Shown: positions 43,026 to 52,026, numbered from the stretch's first letter. The stretch is 64,000 nucleotides of DNA from CAWDVR01 sp044869805 (GCA_044869805.1 JBIOXV010000072.1:1-64000), one strand, 5' to 3'. The notes: generated from the sequence alone by a model not told the origin. Program-made: numbers and translations.

Positions 43026-43544
43026 TCAGCGGGCGAAGGCGCCCCGCCTGGAGAGCCGCCGCGTCAGCTCGTCGCAGGCGCGGTTGAAGCGCTTCACCCG
43101 TTCGGTGGCGGCCAGCGCGCGCTCCGCGTCGCCCGCGCAGCGGTCGGGGTGGTGCTCGGAGAGCAGCCGCTTCCAGGCCCGGCGCGCCTCCTCGAGGCCG
43201 GCGCCGTAGGGCAGCCCGAGCTCGGCGTAGCAGGCGGCGAGCTCGGCGTCCACGGCGACGCGCGGTGCCTGTTCCGCGGTGCGCCCGCGCCCGCCGGGGT
43301 TTTCGCGGCCGCCTGGGCGCTCGCGGTGCGACCACCCGCCGACCCTCCAGCGGCGGCGGTGCGCCGTGCGGCGGCCGGCCCGCGGCTCCTCGGTCTGCGC
43401 TTCGGCCGCGGCCTCCGGCGCCGGCTGCGGGCGCGCGGTGTGGAAGGCCCTGCCGGGCCGCCGCCGCGCCCACGCTTCGACCTCGGCGTCGAGGCCCGGA
43501 AAGTGCGGCCGCAGCAGCTCGAGCAGGTTCTCGACCAGGGTCAA
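43026..43544 (-). CDS. J-domain (DnaJ-like) co-chaperone
   Basis: This 172-residue protein has a C-terminal J domain (about 100-165) whose HPD signature is at 132-134 in LLSEHHPDRCAG. It should stimulate the ATPase of an Hsp70. The first 95 residues are low-complexity, Arg/Pro/Gly-rich and probably disordered. There is no zinc-finger or C-terminal substrate domain, so it is a specialised type III J protein. The start is TTG, overlapping the upstream stop as TTGA. It sits between the barrel-like repeat protein and the CRTAC1-type array and may direct folding or delivery of one of them. A dedicated DnaK is not in the window. Confidence 0.85.
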   Translation of the reverse strand: MTLVENLLELLRPHFPGLDAEVEAWARRRPGRAFHTARPQPAPEAAAEAQTEEPRAGRRTAHRRRWRVGGWSHRERPGGRENPGGRGRTAEQAPRVAVDAELAACYAELGLPYGAGLEEARRAWKRLLSEHHPDRCAGDAERALAATERVKRFNRACDELTRRLSRRGAFAR

Positions 43545-45280
43545 GGCCGGATCTCCCCGCGGCGCGTCGCCTCCGTCGAGCCCCCGATCAACAGCACGGT
43601 GAGGCCGCGGGCCTCGCCGGGCGGGTCGGTCTCGCGGGCACCGAGGGCGATCGTCCGGCCGGCGCAGCGGCCGCGCCCCCGGCCCACCAGCGCGCAGGCT
43701 GCGATCGACTCCCGGAGCCGCCCCGCAAGGCTACCCTCCCAGGCCACCGCGCCTGCGCCGTCGCGGAAGGTGAACCGCCCGGAGAAAGGCCCGCTCTGCC
43801 GGTCGTCGAGCGCCGCGTCCAGCTCCATCACCTGCCGGCCGCCGTCCTCCGCCTCGCCCACCCGCAGCGACCACTCACCCTCGGCGCCGCGGCGGCGGGC
43901 GCGTCGGCGCCCCAGCTCATCGCGCGAGGTTTGGGCCGGCGCGGCGAGGCCGCCGACCACGGTGGCGATGCCGCTCACCCCCACCCCCGCGACCTCGTTG
44001 ACCACGCCCTCCAGGATGTAGATCTGGGGGCTCGGGTTGCCCTCGAAGGGCGCGACCTGGAGGAGCTTGAGGTCGATCCGCTTGCCGGCGAAGGGCCCGC
44101 GGCCGAGCCCCACCATCTCTGCCGACCGGTCGCTCACCCGCCCCGCCCAGTGGCCTTGCCAGACCGTGGCGCCGCCGCTCCCGGTGAGCCGGAAGGGGCC
44201 CCAGGCCGAGCCGGAGCCGCCGGCCTCGACCACCGCGCTCTCGGAGAGCACCTGCTCGCCTTCCACCACCGTCTCGCCGATGCGCAGCGACAGGTCGCCG
44301 GTCACCGAGCGGCCGCGAATCTCGGTCCTCCCCGCGGCGTCGGTCGAAGTCCGCCCGGCCTCGAACCGCCCGTGCGAGTTCGACAAGCCGGTGACGCCGA
44401 CCCCGTCCTCGAGCGTCGCGAAGCCGTCCATCAAGTACACGCTGGGGTGTGGGTTCACCTCCGTCGCCGGCAGCTCCTCCATGTCGACGTCCAGCTTGTG
44501 GCCGGCGAACGGCCCCCGGCCGCAGGCCACCAGCTTGCTGGCCCCGATCCCTCGCAGCAGGCGGCCGCCGAAGTGGCCGGCGAAGATCGGCACCTCCTGG
44601 TCGCCGTCGCTCATGGTGAAGACGTAGGGCCCGAACACCGCCCCGGTGCTCTCGTCGCCCAGGTTGGCGTCGAGGTTGACGTCGAAGAACTCCTTGCCCC
44701 GCACCTCCGTGCCGCCGACGTTGAGCAGCACCGGGCCGGTGACCCGCCAGTGGCGGATGCGCAGCCGCCCCTCCCGGTCGTAGCTCCGCTCGCCCGGCGA
44801 GAGCGCTTCGCCGAGCGAGGTGGTGATCCCCGTGACCCCCAGCGCGGTGGCCGCGCGCGAGCTGCCCTCGACCCGGAACCGCTGGCCGCCGGCGGTGCCG
44901 CTCTCGGTCATCGCCAGACGCATTCGGAGGCCGGCGAAGCGGCCCCTTCCCCGCGCCACGATGGTGCCGGTGAGCACCCGCCGCGCGCACTGCGCCGCCC
45001 AGTGCCCCTCCCATACCAAGGCCCGCGTGCCACCCTGGTCGGCGACCAGCGCCACGGTGCCGTAGAGCGCGCCGTTGTCGTTGGCATCGAGCCGGCCGTG
45101 GACGCTCATCGCGTTGCGGCCGGCGAGCACCGCGCCACCGGACTGCAGGCTGAAGCTGCCCCACACCACGCGGCCGTCGAGCGTCTGGCGGCCCTCGGCG
45201 TCGACGTGCGCCTGCCCGGCGTCGAGCAGGCCGCCGACGGTGTCCAGGCTGCCGGTGATGCGCACGCTCTCTTCGGCCAT
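43541..45280 (-). CDS. Four-repeat barrel-like protein of unknown function
   Basis: The protein has 579 residues, is cytoplasmic by sequence (no signal peptide), and is built of four related beta-rich repeats. Each contains a strand pair ending in a Trp/Phe-x-GHW-like turn and the motif G-R-G-x-F/C-A-G: GRGRFAGLRMRL, GRGPFAGHKLDV, GRGPFAGKRIDL and GRGRCAGRTIAL. The signature resembles the turn of dirigent/allene-oxide-cyclase barrels and is shared with other proteins of this cluster. That fold usually binds small hydrophobic ligands. The ligand or reaction is unknown. It is 15 bases after the GMC oxidoreductase gene and coupled to the J-domain gene, so it may accept or bind the oxidoreductase's product. 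Confidence 0.72.
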   Translation of the reverse strand: MAEESVRITGSLDTVGGLLDAGQAHVDAEGRQTLDGRVVWGSFSLQSGGAVLAGRNAMSVHGRLDANDNGALYGTVALVADQGGTRALVWEGHWAAQCARRVLTGTIVARGRGRFAGLRMRLAMTESGTAGGQRFRVEGSSRAATALGVTGITTSLGEALSPGERSYDREGRLRIRHWRVTGPVLLNVGGTEVRGKEFFDVNLDANLGDESTGAVFGPYVFTMSDGDQEVPIFAGHFGGRLLRGIGASKLVACGRGPFAGHKLDVDMEELPATEVNPHPSVYLMDGFATLEDGVGVTGLSNSHGRFEAGRTSTDAAGRTEIRGRSVTGDLSLRIGETVVEGEQVLSESAVVEAGGSGSAWGPFRLTGSGGATVWQGHWAGRVSDRSAEMVGLGRGPFAGKRIDLKLLQVAPFEGNPSPQIYILEGVVNEVAGVGVSGIATVVGGLAAPAQTSRDELGRRRARRRGAEGEWSLRVGEAEDGGRQVMELDAALDDRQSGPFSGRFTFRDGAGAVAWEGSLAGRLRESIAACALVGRGRGRCAGRTIALGARETDPPGEARGLTVLLIGGSTEATRRGEIRP

Positions 45281-45295
45281 GGCTCTCCTCCTCGC

Positions 45296-47518
45296 TCAGG
45301 GCCGGAACGGCGCCAGCACCTCGGCGCCGATCAGCGAGACGAACTCCTCGAAGTTCGCGGTGTGGATCTGCTGCGCGGCCGGAGAGATCCAGCGCTCGCT
45401 GAGCAGGAACCGCAGCTCGTTCTTGGGGTCCTGGAAGGCCTCCCAGGAGAGCAGGCCCTTGCGCTGCCAGCGGATGTCGTAGAGCTCGCGGATCAGCTCC
45501 TTGAAGCGCGGGAGCTGGCGCCGGTCCTTGACCGTGACCAGCACGTTGACCACGAAGTCGCTCGCCGTGTGGTGGGTGATGCCGCCGCCCTCCACCAGGG
45601 TGCCTTCGATGGTCTCCGCCTGCACCTCGCCCTCCAGCACCGGCCGCAGGGCGGCGACGAACCGCTGGTAGGCCGCCGAGCTCTGCGAGCGGTCGAAGGC
45701 CGTGCGGTCGTCGAACTCGGTCAGGTGGACGAGCTCGTTGGGTACCCCGTCGGACTGCACCACCAGGTAGCGCTTGGTGCCGGGCTCCTCGAGCTGCACG
45801 TGGTCGAGGTACTGATCGACCGCCTGCTTGACCGCCGGCACCGCCTCGGGCCGCACCCGGTAGCGGGTGCGGCGGCTGAAGACCCGCGCCGGGGGAGCGG
45901 CGCCGGTGGTGGCCGCCGGTCCAAGGGCCGACGAATTGGCCGCCGATTCGCGGATCATCGCCGCCCCCTTCTCGCCGATCATCACCGTCGGCGTGTGGGT
46001 GTTGCCGGTGGTGACCACCGGCATGATCGAGGAGTCGACGACGCGCAGCGCCTGGAGGCCGAAGACGCGGAGGCGCGAGTCCACCACCGCGCCCTCCGCC
46101 GCGCTCTTGCCCATGCGGCAGGTGCCCACGGGATGGAACAGTGTGCCCGCCGTCTGGCGGATGTAGGCCGCCAGCTCGTCGTCGCTCACCACCTTGGAGC
46201 CGGGCGCCAGCTCGGTACCGCGGAAGGCGTCGAGCCGGGGCGTGGCGACGAGCTGCCGGCCGAGCTTCAGCGCCTGCACCAGGACCGCCATCTCCGCCGG
46301 GTCGGAGAGGTAGTTGGCGAAGATCCGCGGCTTGCCCGCCGGGTCCTCGGGCCGCAGCTCGAGGTGGCCGCGGGAGACCGGCTTGATGAGCGCGCCCACC
46401 ACCGCGAACTGGCCCCAGTCGGGCACGGTCTGCGGCGGGCCCACCACCCCGGCGTTGAACACCAGTTGCAGGTCGGGCTCGGTCAACGAGTCGATGCTGC
46501 GGATGAACAGCCCGCCCTCGATGCCCGCGGCGTCGGAGACCGGCGGGCGCAGGGCCCGCTTGTAGGACCACACCACGCCGGCGATCGGGTGGTCGTGGAA
46601 GTTGCCGCCCACCCCGGGCAAGTCGCAGACCACCGGGATGCCGCAGCGCTGGAGCTGCGCCGCCGGGCCGACCCCGGAGAGCATCAGCAGCTTCGGCGAG
46701 TTGATCGAGCCTGCCGAGAGGATCACCTCGCGGCGCGCCGAGGCCGTGCGGCGGGCGGCGGCGCCGCGGCGGCCGTTGACCGCGGCGCCCACGAGGTACT
46801 CGACGCCCGTCGCGCGGCGCGCGCCGTCGAAGACGATGCGCTGGGCCTCGGCGTGGATCTCGATCGTGAGGTTCGGCCGCCGCCGCACCTCCTCGCGCAG
46901 GTAGGAGTTCGCGGTGTTCACCCGGATGCCGCGCTCCAGGTACATCTGGTAGGGGCTGCCGCCGCCCTCCTGCTCCATGTCGTTGAAGTCGTCCACCCGG
47001 TCGTAGCCGATGTCCCTCGCGGCGGCGAAGTACGCCTCGGTCGCGGGGTGCAGCCGGATATCGCTGACCGTCATCACCCCGTCGGTGCCGTGCATCTCGC
47101 CGATGCCGCGCCGCGTGTTGCGCTCCAGGCGCTTGAAGTACGGCAGCAGGTTCTCGAAGCACCAGGAGTCGTCGCCCGCGAGCTCGGCCCACTGGGCGAA
47201 GTTGCGCCGGTTGCCGCGCACCACCAGGCCGGCGATGAAGGTGCTGGTGCCGCCCAGGATCTTGCCCCGCGGGGTGTAGATGGGGCGGTTGTCGAGCGCC
47301 GGCACGGGCTCGGTGTCGTAGTCCCAGTCGGCGACCGACTTCTGCAGGAACTGGAAGTAGCGCGGGATGCGGATGGCGCGCTGCAGCGCGGGGTCGCGAT
47401 CGGAGACGCCGGCCTCGAGCAGGAGCACGGTGGTGGCCGGGTCCTCGGAGAGGCGGCTGGCGACCACGCAGCCCGCCGACCCGGCGCCCACCACGATGTA
47501 GTCGAAGGTTTCCGGCAT
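45296..47518 (-). CDS. GMC-family FAD oxidoreductase fused to a tandem ABM-like module
   Basis: The protein has 740 residues. Residues 1-530 are a glucose-methanol-choline oxidoreductase: FAD site GAGSAG (11-16), signature 1 GKILGGTSTFIAGLVVRG near 85-102, signature 2 SAGSINSPKLLMLSGVG near 268-284, and the active-site pair His462 (FHPVGTCRMG) and His508 (GNTHTP). It should oxidise an alcohol. Residues about 548-740 are unusual: two ferredoxin-like domains of the antibiotic-biosynthesis-monooxygenase (ABM) kind, the second ending FLLSERWISPAAQQIHTANFEEF. The same double module exists as a free protein in the next gene upstream. The fusion suggests that the ABM part acts on, or protects, the product of the flavin reaction. 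Confidence 0.88.
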   Translation of the reverse strand: MPETFDYIVVGAGSAGCVVASRLSEDPATTVLLLEAGVSDRDPALQRAIRIPRYFQFLQKSVADWDYDTEPVPALDNRPIYTPRGKILGGTSTFIAGLVVRGNRRNFAQWAELAGDDSWCFENLLPYFKRLERNTRRGIGEMHGTDGVMTVSDIRLHPATEAYFAAARDIGYDRVDDFNDMEQEGGGSPYQMYLERGIRVNTANSYLREEVRRRPNLTIEIHAEAQRIVFDGARRATGVEYLVGAAVNGRRGAAARRTASARREVILSAGSINSPKLLMLSGVGPAAQLQRCGIPVVCDLPGVGGNFHDHPIAGVVWSYKRALRPPVSDAAGIEGGLFIRSIDSLTEPDLQLVFNAGVVGPPQTVPDWGQFAVVGALIKPVSRGHLELRPEDPAGKPRIFANYLSDPAEMAVLVQALKLGRQLVATPRLDAFRGTELAPGSKVVSDDELAAYIRQTAGTLFHPVGTCRMGKSAAEGAVVDSRLRVFGLQALRVVDSSIMPVVTTGNTHTPTVMIGEKGAAMIRESAANSSALGPAATTGAAPPARVFSRRTRYRVRPEAVPAVKQAVDQYLDHVQLEEPGTKRYLVVQSDGVPNELVHLTEFDDRTAFDRSQSSAAYQRFVAALRPVLEGEVQAETIEGTLVEGGGITHHTASDFVVNVLVTVKDRRQLPRFKELIRELYDIRWQRKGLLSWEAFQDPKNELRFLLSERWISPAAQQIHTANFEEFVSLIGAEVLAPFRP

Positions 47519-47548
47519 GGTCTTCTCCTTGGCCCTGGTGCCCGCCCC

Positions 47549-48256
47549 CTAGGTCAGGCTGAACTCCTGCTCGGCCTCCAGCTTGGCGAGCGCCAGCAGC
47601 TCGAGCTGCAGCTTGCCGCCCTGCGCCGCGTCCACCGCCGCCTGGCTGGACCAGCGCTCGTAGATGAAGAACACCCGCTCGTCGTCCGGCTGCCGGAAGG
47701 CATCGGAGGAGAGCAGGCCGTTCTCCGTGCGATGGGTGAACGCGACCACCAGCCGCTCGAAGCGCGGCAGGTCGCTGCGGCGCTTGACGGTGAGCTTCAC
47801 CATCACCGAGGTGTCCTGGCGCGAGATCAGGCGCGAGCCGGACTCCGCCAGGGCCTCTCCCGCCGTCGCCTCCACCTCGACCGCGCCGGCCAGCAAGGGC
47901 CGCAGCACCTCGACGAAGCGCCGGTAGGCCGCCGAGCCCTGCGCGGAGGCGAGCACGCCCTCGTCGCTGTAGGCCGCGAGGTGCACGAACTCGGTGGCGC
48001 TGCCCGCCGGCTGGGTCACCAGGTAGAGGTAGATGCCCGGCTCGTGGTTTCCAACGTACTCGGCGTAGTCGCGGGCCGCGCGGCGCACCGCCTCGACCCC
48101 GATCGGGATCACCGAGTAGCGCGAGCGGCGCAGGAGGCCGGATGGCGCGTGCTTGCTCTCCGGGGGCACGCTCTCCGCGACGGCCTCGGCGCCGCCCCGG
48201 CGCCCGGCGCAGCGCTCGCACCCACAGGCCGGAGCGCGATCCGTTCTCGCCATCAT
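47549..48256 (-). CDS. Tandem ABM-like (ferredoxin-fold) protein
   Basis: The protein has 235 residues. After a Cys-containing polar start (about 1-40) come two alpha-beta ferredoxin-like domains, the second with the ABM/EthD-type ending FFIYERWSSQAAVDAAQGG. It is paralogous to residues 548-740 of the GMC fusion downstream (compare YSVIPIGVEAVRRAARDY with YRVRPEAVPAVKQAVDQY, and LPRFERLVVAF with LPRFKELIREL). Such folds bind aromatic or lipid-like ligands and dimerise. They act as cofactor-free oxygenases or as binding proteins. No catalytic residue can be assigned. It is 30 bases before the fusion gene in the same operon. Confidence 0.75.
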   Translation of the reverse strand: MMARTDRAPACGCERCAGRRGGAEAVAESVPPESKHAPSGLLRRSRYSVIPIGVEAVRRAARDYAEYVGNHEPGIYLYLVTQPAGSATEFVHLAAYSDEGVLASAQGSAAYRRFVEVLRPLLAGAVEVEATAGEALAESGSRLISRQDTSVMVKLTVKRRSDLPRFERLVVAFTHRTENGLLSSDAFRQPDDERVFFIYERWSSQAAVDAAQGGKLQLELLALAKLEAEQEFSLT

Positions 48257-48278
48257 CCTCTCCCTGGCCGCCGTCCGC

Positions 48279-48878
48279 TCACGGATTGACCGGCGTCGCG
48301 ATGTACTGCCCGGGCATCACCCGGAAGGTGTCGATGGTGGTGGCCTCGAACTCGTTGTACCCCGGGCCGAATAGGTCCACCCCCGCCGGTACGTGGGTCG
48401 AGCCCAGCGACGACTTCAAGCCCTGAGCCCCGGCCCACCGGCCGGTGCCGTTGGTCACCCACTGCATGGTCGCCACCATGAACAGGAACGAGCCGTCCGG
48501 GAGCTGGGTCAGGGTGGTCGAAGCCGGCCCCACGGCGGTGATCGAGGAGCCGTCGCCGAAGGTCCAGGTGCCCTTGGTGTTGGCGGCCGGCGCGATCACC
48601 GGGATGGGGCCCACCGGCACGTCGAACGGGCGCTGCGGCTGCGGCGGCACGGCCAGGAGCTGCTGCGGGCTGCTGAACAGCGCCTGCCAGACGCCGGCCA
48701 TCGAGCCGTCGGGCCGGCCGTCGGGATCGAACATCTGCATCTGGAGATTGATGAACTTCTTGTCCTGGCTGAAACGGCCACGGCCGTTGCAGTAGCGCAA
48801 CAGCACGTGCTCGCGCGGGTCGGCCTGGGCGGGTGTGAAGTTCGCGAGGTTCTCGATCACGTAGCCTGTCTGTGCCAT
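48279..48878 (-). CDS. Free barrel-domain protein, paralogue of the dehalogenase fusion's middle domain
   Basis: The protein has 199 residues and no signal peptide. It aligns along its length with residues about 110-292 of the dehalogenase fusion upstream (shared GVWQALF, then WT-x-x-DGSS-x-x-x-VGPA, LPDGSFLF, GTGRWAGAQGL against GTGRFAGARGL). The G-T-G-R-x-A-G-A-x-G turn is like that of dirigent/allene-oxide-cyclase barrels, which bind hydrophobic ligands. The family is not one I can name. A stand-alone copy beside a fused copy suggests the two may form mixed oligomers or deliver the same ligand to different enzymes. Confidence 0.7.
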   Translation of the reverse strand: MAQTGYVIENLANFTPAQADPREHVLLRYCNGRGRFSQDKKFINLQMQMFDPDGRPDGSMAGVWQALFSSPQQLLAVPPQPQRPFDVPVGPIPVIAPAANTKGTWTFGDGSSITAVGPASTTLTQLPDGSFLFMVATMQWVTNGTGRWAGAQGLKSSLGSTHVPAGVDLFGPGYNEFEATTIDTFRVMPGQYIATPVNP

Positions 48879-48911
48879 GACGGCCTCCGGTTCTGATATC
48901 AGGTCCGCGCT

Positions 48912-50786
48912 TCAGCAGCTCCCGCGCGCGGCACGCCGCGCGCCCTCGGTGATCTCCTGGTGCCAGCGCGCCACCTCGCGCCCCAGCTCGATCGGGTGCT
49001 CCTGCTGGTGGAAGTGCAGGCCCTTGCCGAGGTAGGGCGTCTCGATGTTGCGGTAGTTGCGGCGCGCCCATTCGACGTCGGCGGGCGAGGTGATGAGCCC
49101 CGGCTCCGACCACAGGAAGAGCTTGGGCAGCGGCGTGCGCTTCAGCCAGCGGGCGTAGCGGCTGGTGGCCCAGGCCACATCCCGCGGCTGGCCGGCGATC
49201 GGGAGCTGATTGACGAAGGCGAGGATCACCCGCCGGCTCGGCGGGTCGAGGAAGGGCAGGCGGTAGCAGTCCATCTGCTGCGGCGTGAACGGCACCATGG
49301 TGCTCGCTGGCAGCACCTGCTCGATGAAGACGTTGTCCTCGATGATCAGCTTGGCGCCCAGGCCGGGGGTGCGGAACTGCTCGAACTGCGGCACCAGCGG
49401 CGCCGGGAAGTCGCTGTAGCTCGCGTAGGGCGTGAGCATCGCTTCGAAGAACGCCAGGCCGCGCACCCGGTGCTCCTGCCGCATGGCGATGTAGAAGCCG
49501 ATGATGCAGCCCCAGTCGTGCAGCACCATGGTGTAGCGCTCGAGGCCGATGGCGCGGATGAAGCCCTCGACGTAGCGCACGTGGTCGAAGTACGTGTACT
49601 GGATCGGCGGCTTGCCCGAGAGGCCCATGCCGATCAGGTCGGGCGCGATGCAGCGCGCCGTGGGCGCCACCTGCGGCAGCACCTGAGCCCAGATGTACGA
49701 CCACACCGGGTCGCCGTGCAGGAAGAGGATCGGCTCGCCGGCGCCGGTGTCGATGTAGTGCATCCGCGAGCCCAGCACCTCGACGAACTTCGAGTCGCGG
49801 GGGTCGGGGGTCACAGGGCAGGCCGCGGGCTCGGCGTTGGACCGGCCGGCGGCCGTGGGGCTAAAACGCGAGGCTCCCGCCGGGGCCGAGTAGCCCTGGC
49901 CCTGCGCGGAGGGAACGAGCACGAACTTGAAGGTGTCGAGGGTGGTGGCGGGGAAGGTCGGCGGCCCCTGGGCCGAGAACAGGTTGGTGCCCGCCGGCAC
50001 CCAGGTAGCGCCCAGCGACTGGGTGAGCCCGCGGGCACCCGCGAAGCGGCCGGTGCCCTCGGTGATGATCTGGCCGGTGATCACCAGGAAGAGGAAGGAA
50101 CCGTCGGAGAGCGGGATCAGGTGGCTGGCCGCCGGCCCCACCGAGCTCAATGAGCTGCCGTCGGCGTGCGTCCACTTGGCGATCGTGTTGGCCGACACCG
50201 GCCAGCTCGGCACCGGCCCCACCGGCTCGTTCATCGGACCGGTGGGCGGCGCCGGGCGCGCCAGCAGGTCCGCCGGGCTCTTGAACAGCGCCTGCCACAC
50301 CCCCTGGTGGAGGCCGTTCTCGCGGCCGTCGAGGTCGTAGATCTGGTTGTGGAGCGCGATGTACTGCTTGTCGGCGCTGAACCGGCCCTGGCCGCGAGTG
50401 TAGGTGATGAGCACCGTCTCGCCGGCCGAGCTCCGGGCGTTGAAGATCGCCGGCCGAGCGCTCGTCGTGCCGCCCCGCGGCGGAATCAGGCCGCCGTTCT
50501 GCCCGCTGGTGGCCCCCGGCGTGCCCGGTGCCAAGCCCAGGGCGGGCAGGAAGGAGAACACGGCGTCGACGATCTCGCCCTGGATCTTCTCTCCCACCTC
50601 GAAGGTCTGCCGCAGGTTGCGGCCGAGCTGGGAGACCATGGCATCGGTCACCGAGTCCAGGGAGCGGCCGGCCTCCGGCGAGGTGCCGCGGTAGGTCTGC
50701 GGGTCGAGCAGGCTGCCGAGCTGCTTGGCCCCGAACAACGACAAGGCCCAGGAGAAGCTGAACAGGTTGCGGGTGAACTCGCGCAT
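48912..50786 (-). CDS. Three-part fusion: phasin-like helix, barrel domain, haloalkane dehalogenase
   Basis: The protein has 624 residues. Residues 1-85 match the small phasin-like protein encoded at 59865-60278 (FSWALSLFGAKQL; LRQTFEVGEKIQGEIVD). Residues 110-292 are the barrel domain also found free in the next gene. Residues 331-620 are an alpha/beta hydrolase very close to subfamily II haloalkane dehalogenases (DhaA): nucleophile Asp424 and Trp425 in LHDWG, acid Glu448 in AFFEAM, base His591 in GLHFHQQEH. The halide-holding Asn of DhaA is Asp359 here (HGDP instead of HGNP), so halide binding and perhaps the substrate differ. No signal peptide is present. The helix may dock the enzyme on a lipid surface. 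Confidence 0.85.
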   Translation of the reverse strand: MREFTRNLFSFSWALSLFGAKQLGSLLDPQTYRGTSPEAGRSLDSVTDAMVSQLGRNLRQTFEVGEKIQGEIVDAVFSFLPALGLAPGTPGATSGQNGGLIPPRGGTTSARPAIFNARSSAGETVLITYTRGQGRFSADKQYIALHNQIYDLDGRENGLHQGVWQALFKSPADLLARPAPPTGPMNEPVGPVPSWPVSANTIAKWTHADGSSLSSVGPAASHLIPLSDGSFLFLVITGQIITEGTGRFAGARGLTQSLGATWVPAGTNLFSAQGPPTFPATTLDTFKFVLVPSAQGQGYSAPAGASRFSPTAAGRSNAEPAACPVTPDPRDSKFVEVLGSRMHYIDTGAGEPILFLHGDPVWSYIWAQVLPQVAPTARCIAPDLIGMGLSGKPPIQYTYFDHVRYVEGFIRAIGLERYTMVLHDWGCIIGFYIAMRQEHRVRGLAFFEAMLTPYASYSDFPAPLVPQFEQFRTPGLGAKLIIEDNVFIEQVLPASTMVPFTPQQMDCYRLPFLDPPSRRVILAFVNQLPIAGQPRDVAWATSRYARWLKRTPLPKLFLWSEPGLITSPADVEWARRNYRNIETPYLGKGLHFHQQEHPIELGREVARWHQEITEGARRAARGSC

Positions 50787-50796
50787 CGGTGCCTCC

Positions 50797-52026
50797 TCAG
50801 GTGACCACCCGGCGCCGGGCGGTGCGCCGCCGCGACGGGCGCGGCTGGGCGCCGGGGATCACGTCCTCCGAGTCGTCGCGGTCGTGGTAGACCGCGTCGG
50901 TGAAACCTGCCTCGATCAGCGCCTCGACCCGCGAGCGCTCGAAGTTGAGCATCGAGAGCTCTCCTTCGAGCGGCGTCTGCGGGTGATAGCGATGGATGGT
51001 CAGCGGCTTGTACGGCGCCTCGGCCGCCGCCCGCCGGAGCTGCGCCACCTCGAACAGGATGTCGGCGCCCTTCTCGTCCAGGGTGAGGGACTGGCGGGCA
51101 CGCTCCACGGCCTCGAGCGAGCGGTTGATCCGCGCCGCGTCGCTGATGTCGTCGGCGTAAGCGGCGGACCAGCCGATCTGGAAGATGCGGTGCAGGGTGG
51201 TGTAAGTCTGGCGCAGGCGCGCGAGCGGGATGTTGCTCACCTCGGGGTCGAGGTAGATGATGTGCAGGATCTCGGCCCCGGCGTGGATGGCGGGCGACAG
51301 CGGCGTGTTGAGCAGCACGCTGCCGTCGACGTAGGGATGGGCGCCGACCTCGGCGGGAGGGAAGAGGCCGGGCACCGCCGCCGAGGCGCGCAACGCCAGC
51401 GGCCCGAAGGAGTCGGTCATGTCGCGGTTGAGGAACAACCGCAGCTCGCCGGTCGCCCAGTTGGTGGCGGCAACCTGGAGCTGCCGCTTCGACAGGCGGA
51501 TGGTGGCGTAGTCGAGCTCGCGGAGGTTCGCCTCCAATGGTTCCATGGAGAGGAAGGTGGTGAAGTCCAGGAGGTCGACCAGGCGCCTCTCGAGCGATCC
51601 CTCGGAGGTCAAGAAATGGGCGGTCCGCTGCGCCGCCTCCCAGCTCAGGAAGACGCCGTCCTCGAGCAGCCGGCGGAAGAGCGGCAGCGGGTTGGGCAGG
51701 TACGAGCTCGGGGCGAGCAGCTCCAGCGGGTTGCCGCGCAGCCGGTAGACGCCGTTCGAGCGCACCGGGCCGGCCAGCTTCTCGAGCCAGAAGCGCTCGA
51801 GGTCGCCGATCGCGGCCGGCCCGTAGCTGTCCCACTTCGACACCAGGTAGGCGGCGTTGAAGCCGCCGATCGAGGTGCCGGTGAAGATGTCGGGCTGCAG
51901 GGGCTGGTAGTCGGTGGTCGGCGAGCGGCCGCTCAAGAGCGCCTTGAGCACGCCCACCTCGTAGGCGCCGGTGGCGCCGCCGCCGGAGAGCACCACCGCC
52001 ACCTTGCGGCCGTCGGGAGCGCTCAT
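50797..52026 (-). CDS. Patatin-like phospholipase (copy 1)
   Basis: This is a 409-residue lipid acyl hydrolase of the patatin family. The oxyanion loop GGGATGAYEVG (15-25), nucleophile Ser52 in GTSIG (50-54) and the catalytic-dyad Asp in YVDGSVLLN are present. In this copy the usual DGG is DGS. The C-terminus is basic (SRRRTARRR), which suits binding to anionic lipid. The ATG overlaps the stop of the second patatin gene. It should release fatty acids from membrane lipids or storage esters. Which lipid is used is unknown. It has no signal peptide, so it acts in the cytoplasm. Confidence 0.9.
   Translation of the reverse strand: MSAPDGRKVAVVLSGGGATGAYEVGVLKALLSGRSPTTDYQPLQPDIFTGTSIGGFNAAYLVSKWDSYGPAAIGDLERFWLEKLAGPVRSNGVYRLRGNPLELLAPSSYLPNPLPLFRRLLEDGVFLSWEAAQRTAHFLTSEGSLERRLVDLLDFTTFLSMEPLEANLRELDYATIRLSKRQLQVAATNWATGELRLFLNRDMTDSFGPLALRASAAVPGLFPPAEVGAHPYVDGSVLLNTPLSPAIHAGAEILHIIYLDPEVSNIPLARLRQTYTTLHRIFQIGWSAAYADDISDAARINRSLEAVERARQSLTLDEKGADILFEVAQLRRAAAEAPYKPLTIHRYHPQTPLEGELSMLNFERSRVEALIEAGFTDAVYHDRDDSEDVIPGAQPRPSRRRTARRRVVT

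Noticed and set aside
43265..48289. A 1674-codon plus-strand open frame opposite the GMC and barrel genes
   Set aside because: Its composition is Arg/Ala/Gly/His-rich with no domain-like pattern, while the minus strand holds clear enzyme motifs. It is a GC-driven shadow.
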